NCBI GenBank assembly: GCA_015478945.1
Contig: JABUQX010078840.1
Location: forward strand, 1-22,284
Direction of reading: 5' to 3'
DNA from: Trachelipus rathkii
Lineage: Eukaryota > Arthropoda > Malacostraca > Isopoda > Trachelipodidae
DNA: 22,284 nt
The translations under genes were made by a program, and so were the position numbers. The notes under the pieces are model-generated. The model made no database searches and was not told where the DNA came from. It was given only the letters and a program-made list of their open reading frames with translations. Numbering within the stretch: the first letter of the stretch is position 1; each line of letters starts with the position of its first letter. Below are positions 21,514 through 22,284 of the stretch, one piece after another.

Positions 21514-21600
21514 GTTGGAGGATAGCTCAGTTGTGTAGCATCGGGTATTTATTGTCTCATATTCTCGCAACAGGCGTTGGTTCAATGCCAGAGAAGGCAG
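21514..21600 (+). repeat. tRNA-like module with A and B boxes (SINE-like), right arm
   Basis: GGATAGCTCAGTTGTGTAGC at 21520-21539 matches the tRNA A-box region, and GGTTCAATGCC at 21579-21589 matches the B box (one change from GGTTCRANTCC). They are about 45 bp apart, as in tRNA genes and tRNA-derived SINEs. The implied anticodon arm does not fold cleanly and the expected 3' acceptor complement is absent, so this is a derived Pol III-type promoter module, not a working tRNA gene. Confidence 0.65.
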
Positions 21601-21852
21601 TAAGTTTCTTTTAATCTTCCCATTTATATGTTCTTCTTATATATAGCCGTACATATATGTCTAGGCTGGCCCATCAACCTTAACTTTGGGTGAGCCAATC
21701 AAATTTACTGAAGCTGGCAAACATTGTTATAAGAGATTAATGGTCTTACAAAAATGAACACATATTTTGTATTCCTATAAATGAATGAGAATAATGCTAT
21801 CAGTATCCTTAATCATTTCATTTACATTTGTTATGGAAAAAAAAATATTTAA

Positions 21853-21858
21853 TTTATT
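21853..21858 (-). promoter_or_regulatory. Candidate polyadenylation signal AATAAA
   Basis: On the minus strand AATAAA lies about 76 bases past the transposase stop codon, a normal place for a polyadenylation signal. In such AT-rich sequence it may be fortuitous. Confidence 0.35.
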
Positions 21859-21933
21859 TATAATATTATTATTGTTTCAACTTATACCAACAAGAAATAA
21901 GATTTTACAATTGACAAGTACTTTTTCAAGTGT

Positions 21934-22284
21934 TCATTTTTGCTGTTGTTTGAAATCTGGCTGATAATTGGTAAGAGCCATTCGCACGAGTTCACTTAAA
22001 TGTTCATCAGTTAGTTCAGATCGATATTTAGATTTAATGAACTTCAGCGTAAAGTACAGTGATTTCACACACATAAGTAGTTCCAAATATCGAGATAAAT
22101 CTCTTATCACACTTTTTGCTAGTGGGTATTTTTCTTCTGGAACTGACTTCCAAAATTCTTTGGCCAAAATGCCACTTTGTTGCAGTCCTTTTAGCCCTTT
22201 GTCCTCTTGCAGTTCTAGTAGCTCCAACTTTACAGCTGCTGTATCCTTTGTAATTGGTGATGAAACCTGACAGCCATCGCCCAC
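21934..22284 (-). CDS. hAT-family transposase-like protein, C-terminal part (GTF2IRD2-like)
   Basis: The frame is open from the right edge of the window to a TGA at 21934-21936, giving 116 or more residues; the N-terminal part lies outside. Visible blocks in order are K-L-E-L-L-E-L-Q-E-D (about 19-28), F-W-K-S-V-P-E-E-K-Y-P (about 45-55), then F-I-K-S-K-Y-R-S-E-L-T-D-E-H-L (about 81-95), A-L-T-N-Y-Q-P-D-F (about 102-110) and a Q-rich tail. This is the hAT dimerisation end as seen in transposase-derived proteins annotated GTF2IRD2-like or zinc-finger BED proteins of animals. In the usual C-E-x-x-F-S block the Glu is lost: the sequence reads C-V-K-S-L-Y-F-T, and the preceding F-G-S-T-Y stretch is also altered. 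The right edge is only the window limit, so the GTG there is not a start. The reading frame is intact but the eroded motif suggests a decaying or repurposed copy. Confidence 0.8.
   Translation of the reverse strand: MGDGCQVSSPITKDTAAVKLELLELQEDKGLKGLQQSGILAKEFWKSVPEEKYPLAKSVIRDLSRYLELLMCVKSLYFTLKFIKSKYRSELTDEHLSELVRMALTNYQPDFKQQQK

Larger units (their letters stand above)
21073..21632. mobile_element. Foldback element: arms of about 200 bp, loop of about 150 bp
   Basis: 21073-21272 and 21425-21632 are reverse complements over their full length at roughly 75% identity by eye. Matched points include CATATAAATGGGAG near 21075 with CCCATTTATATGTTC near 21620, TGGATTCCA near 21194 with TTGAATCCAA near 21494, and CCCGTCAAGCAACATCACC near 21231 with GTGATGTGCCTTGACGGCG near 21448. 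The 152-bp loop (21273-21424) is AT-rich and non-coding. The RNA or single strand could form one long hairpin. Each arm includes a tRNA-like module, listed separately. It could be a foldback transposon or two SINE-type copies inserted head to head; the arms extend beyond the tRNA-like part on both sides, which favours a larger repeated unit. Confidence 0.8.

Noticed and set aside
21514..21600. A functional tRNA gene
   Set aside because: A and B boxes are present but the cloverleaf stems do not close and no acceptor-stem partner is visible; a diverged inverted second copy indicates a repeat family.
1..22284. CRISPR array, bacterial operon, prophage or other prokaryotic defence system
   Set aside because: No short regularly spaced direct repeats with unique spacers, no ribosome-binding sites before frames and no co-directional gene runs; the content is eukaryotic repeat DNA.

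Overview
The window is an AT-rich, repeat-dense stretch of a eukaryotic nuclear chromosome. There are no bacterial-style operons, very few long open frames, long (TA)n microsatellites, a tandem satellite and several decayed transposons. The best-preserved protein signal, at the right edge, is the C-terminal part of a hAT-type transposase of the kind often annotated in animals as GTF2IRD2-like, and a tRNA-like SINE-type module lies beside it. Together these suggest an animal, probably an invertebrate. The sequence alone does not fix the species, and a plant cannot be formally excluded.

Layout. 1-3200: a decaying tandem satellite with a unit of about 320-330 bp, clearest at 411-1350 and 2320-2620. 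3201-4240: no recognisable gene. 4240-8525 and 8830-12508: two diverged direct copies (A and B) of one long unit, offset by about 4.2-4.8 kb. They are collinear for over 3 kb, with TA-rich expansions in A and a 650-bp extra block in B. Both copies end in a cluster of TATCGG/ATTCGG words; in A this cluster encloses a 0.9-kb hAT-like element with a BED-finger-like fragment. 12533-12796: a degenerate Ty3/gypsy RNase H domain, followed by about 2.5 kb of possible but unreadable pol remains.

15600-16630: a visibly GC-richer block holding a long, almost open but broken coding frame that I do not recognise. 16640-17110: a GA-rich strand-asymmetric tract. 17820-18020: a short GC-richer block open on both strands. 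18476-19489: a 1.0-kb element with GC-rich terminal inverted repeats, sitting exactly between two (TA)n arrays and holding internal tandem repeats built round a GGTGGT palindrome. 20288-20643 (minus): a frameshifted coding remnant of unknown family. 21073-21632: a long foldback structure whose arms each carry a tRNA-like Pol III promoter. 21934-22284 (minus): the hAT transposase C-terminus, open at the window edge.

No intact cellular gene, operon or functional pathway can be supported. The contents are best read as layered mobile and satellite DNA. The unexplained items most worth following are the broken GC-rich coding block, the TA-flanked inverted-repeat element, the foldback tRNA-like element and the large A/B duplication.
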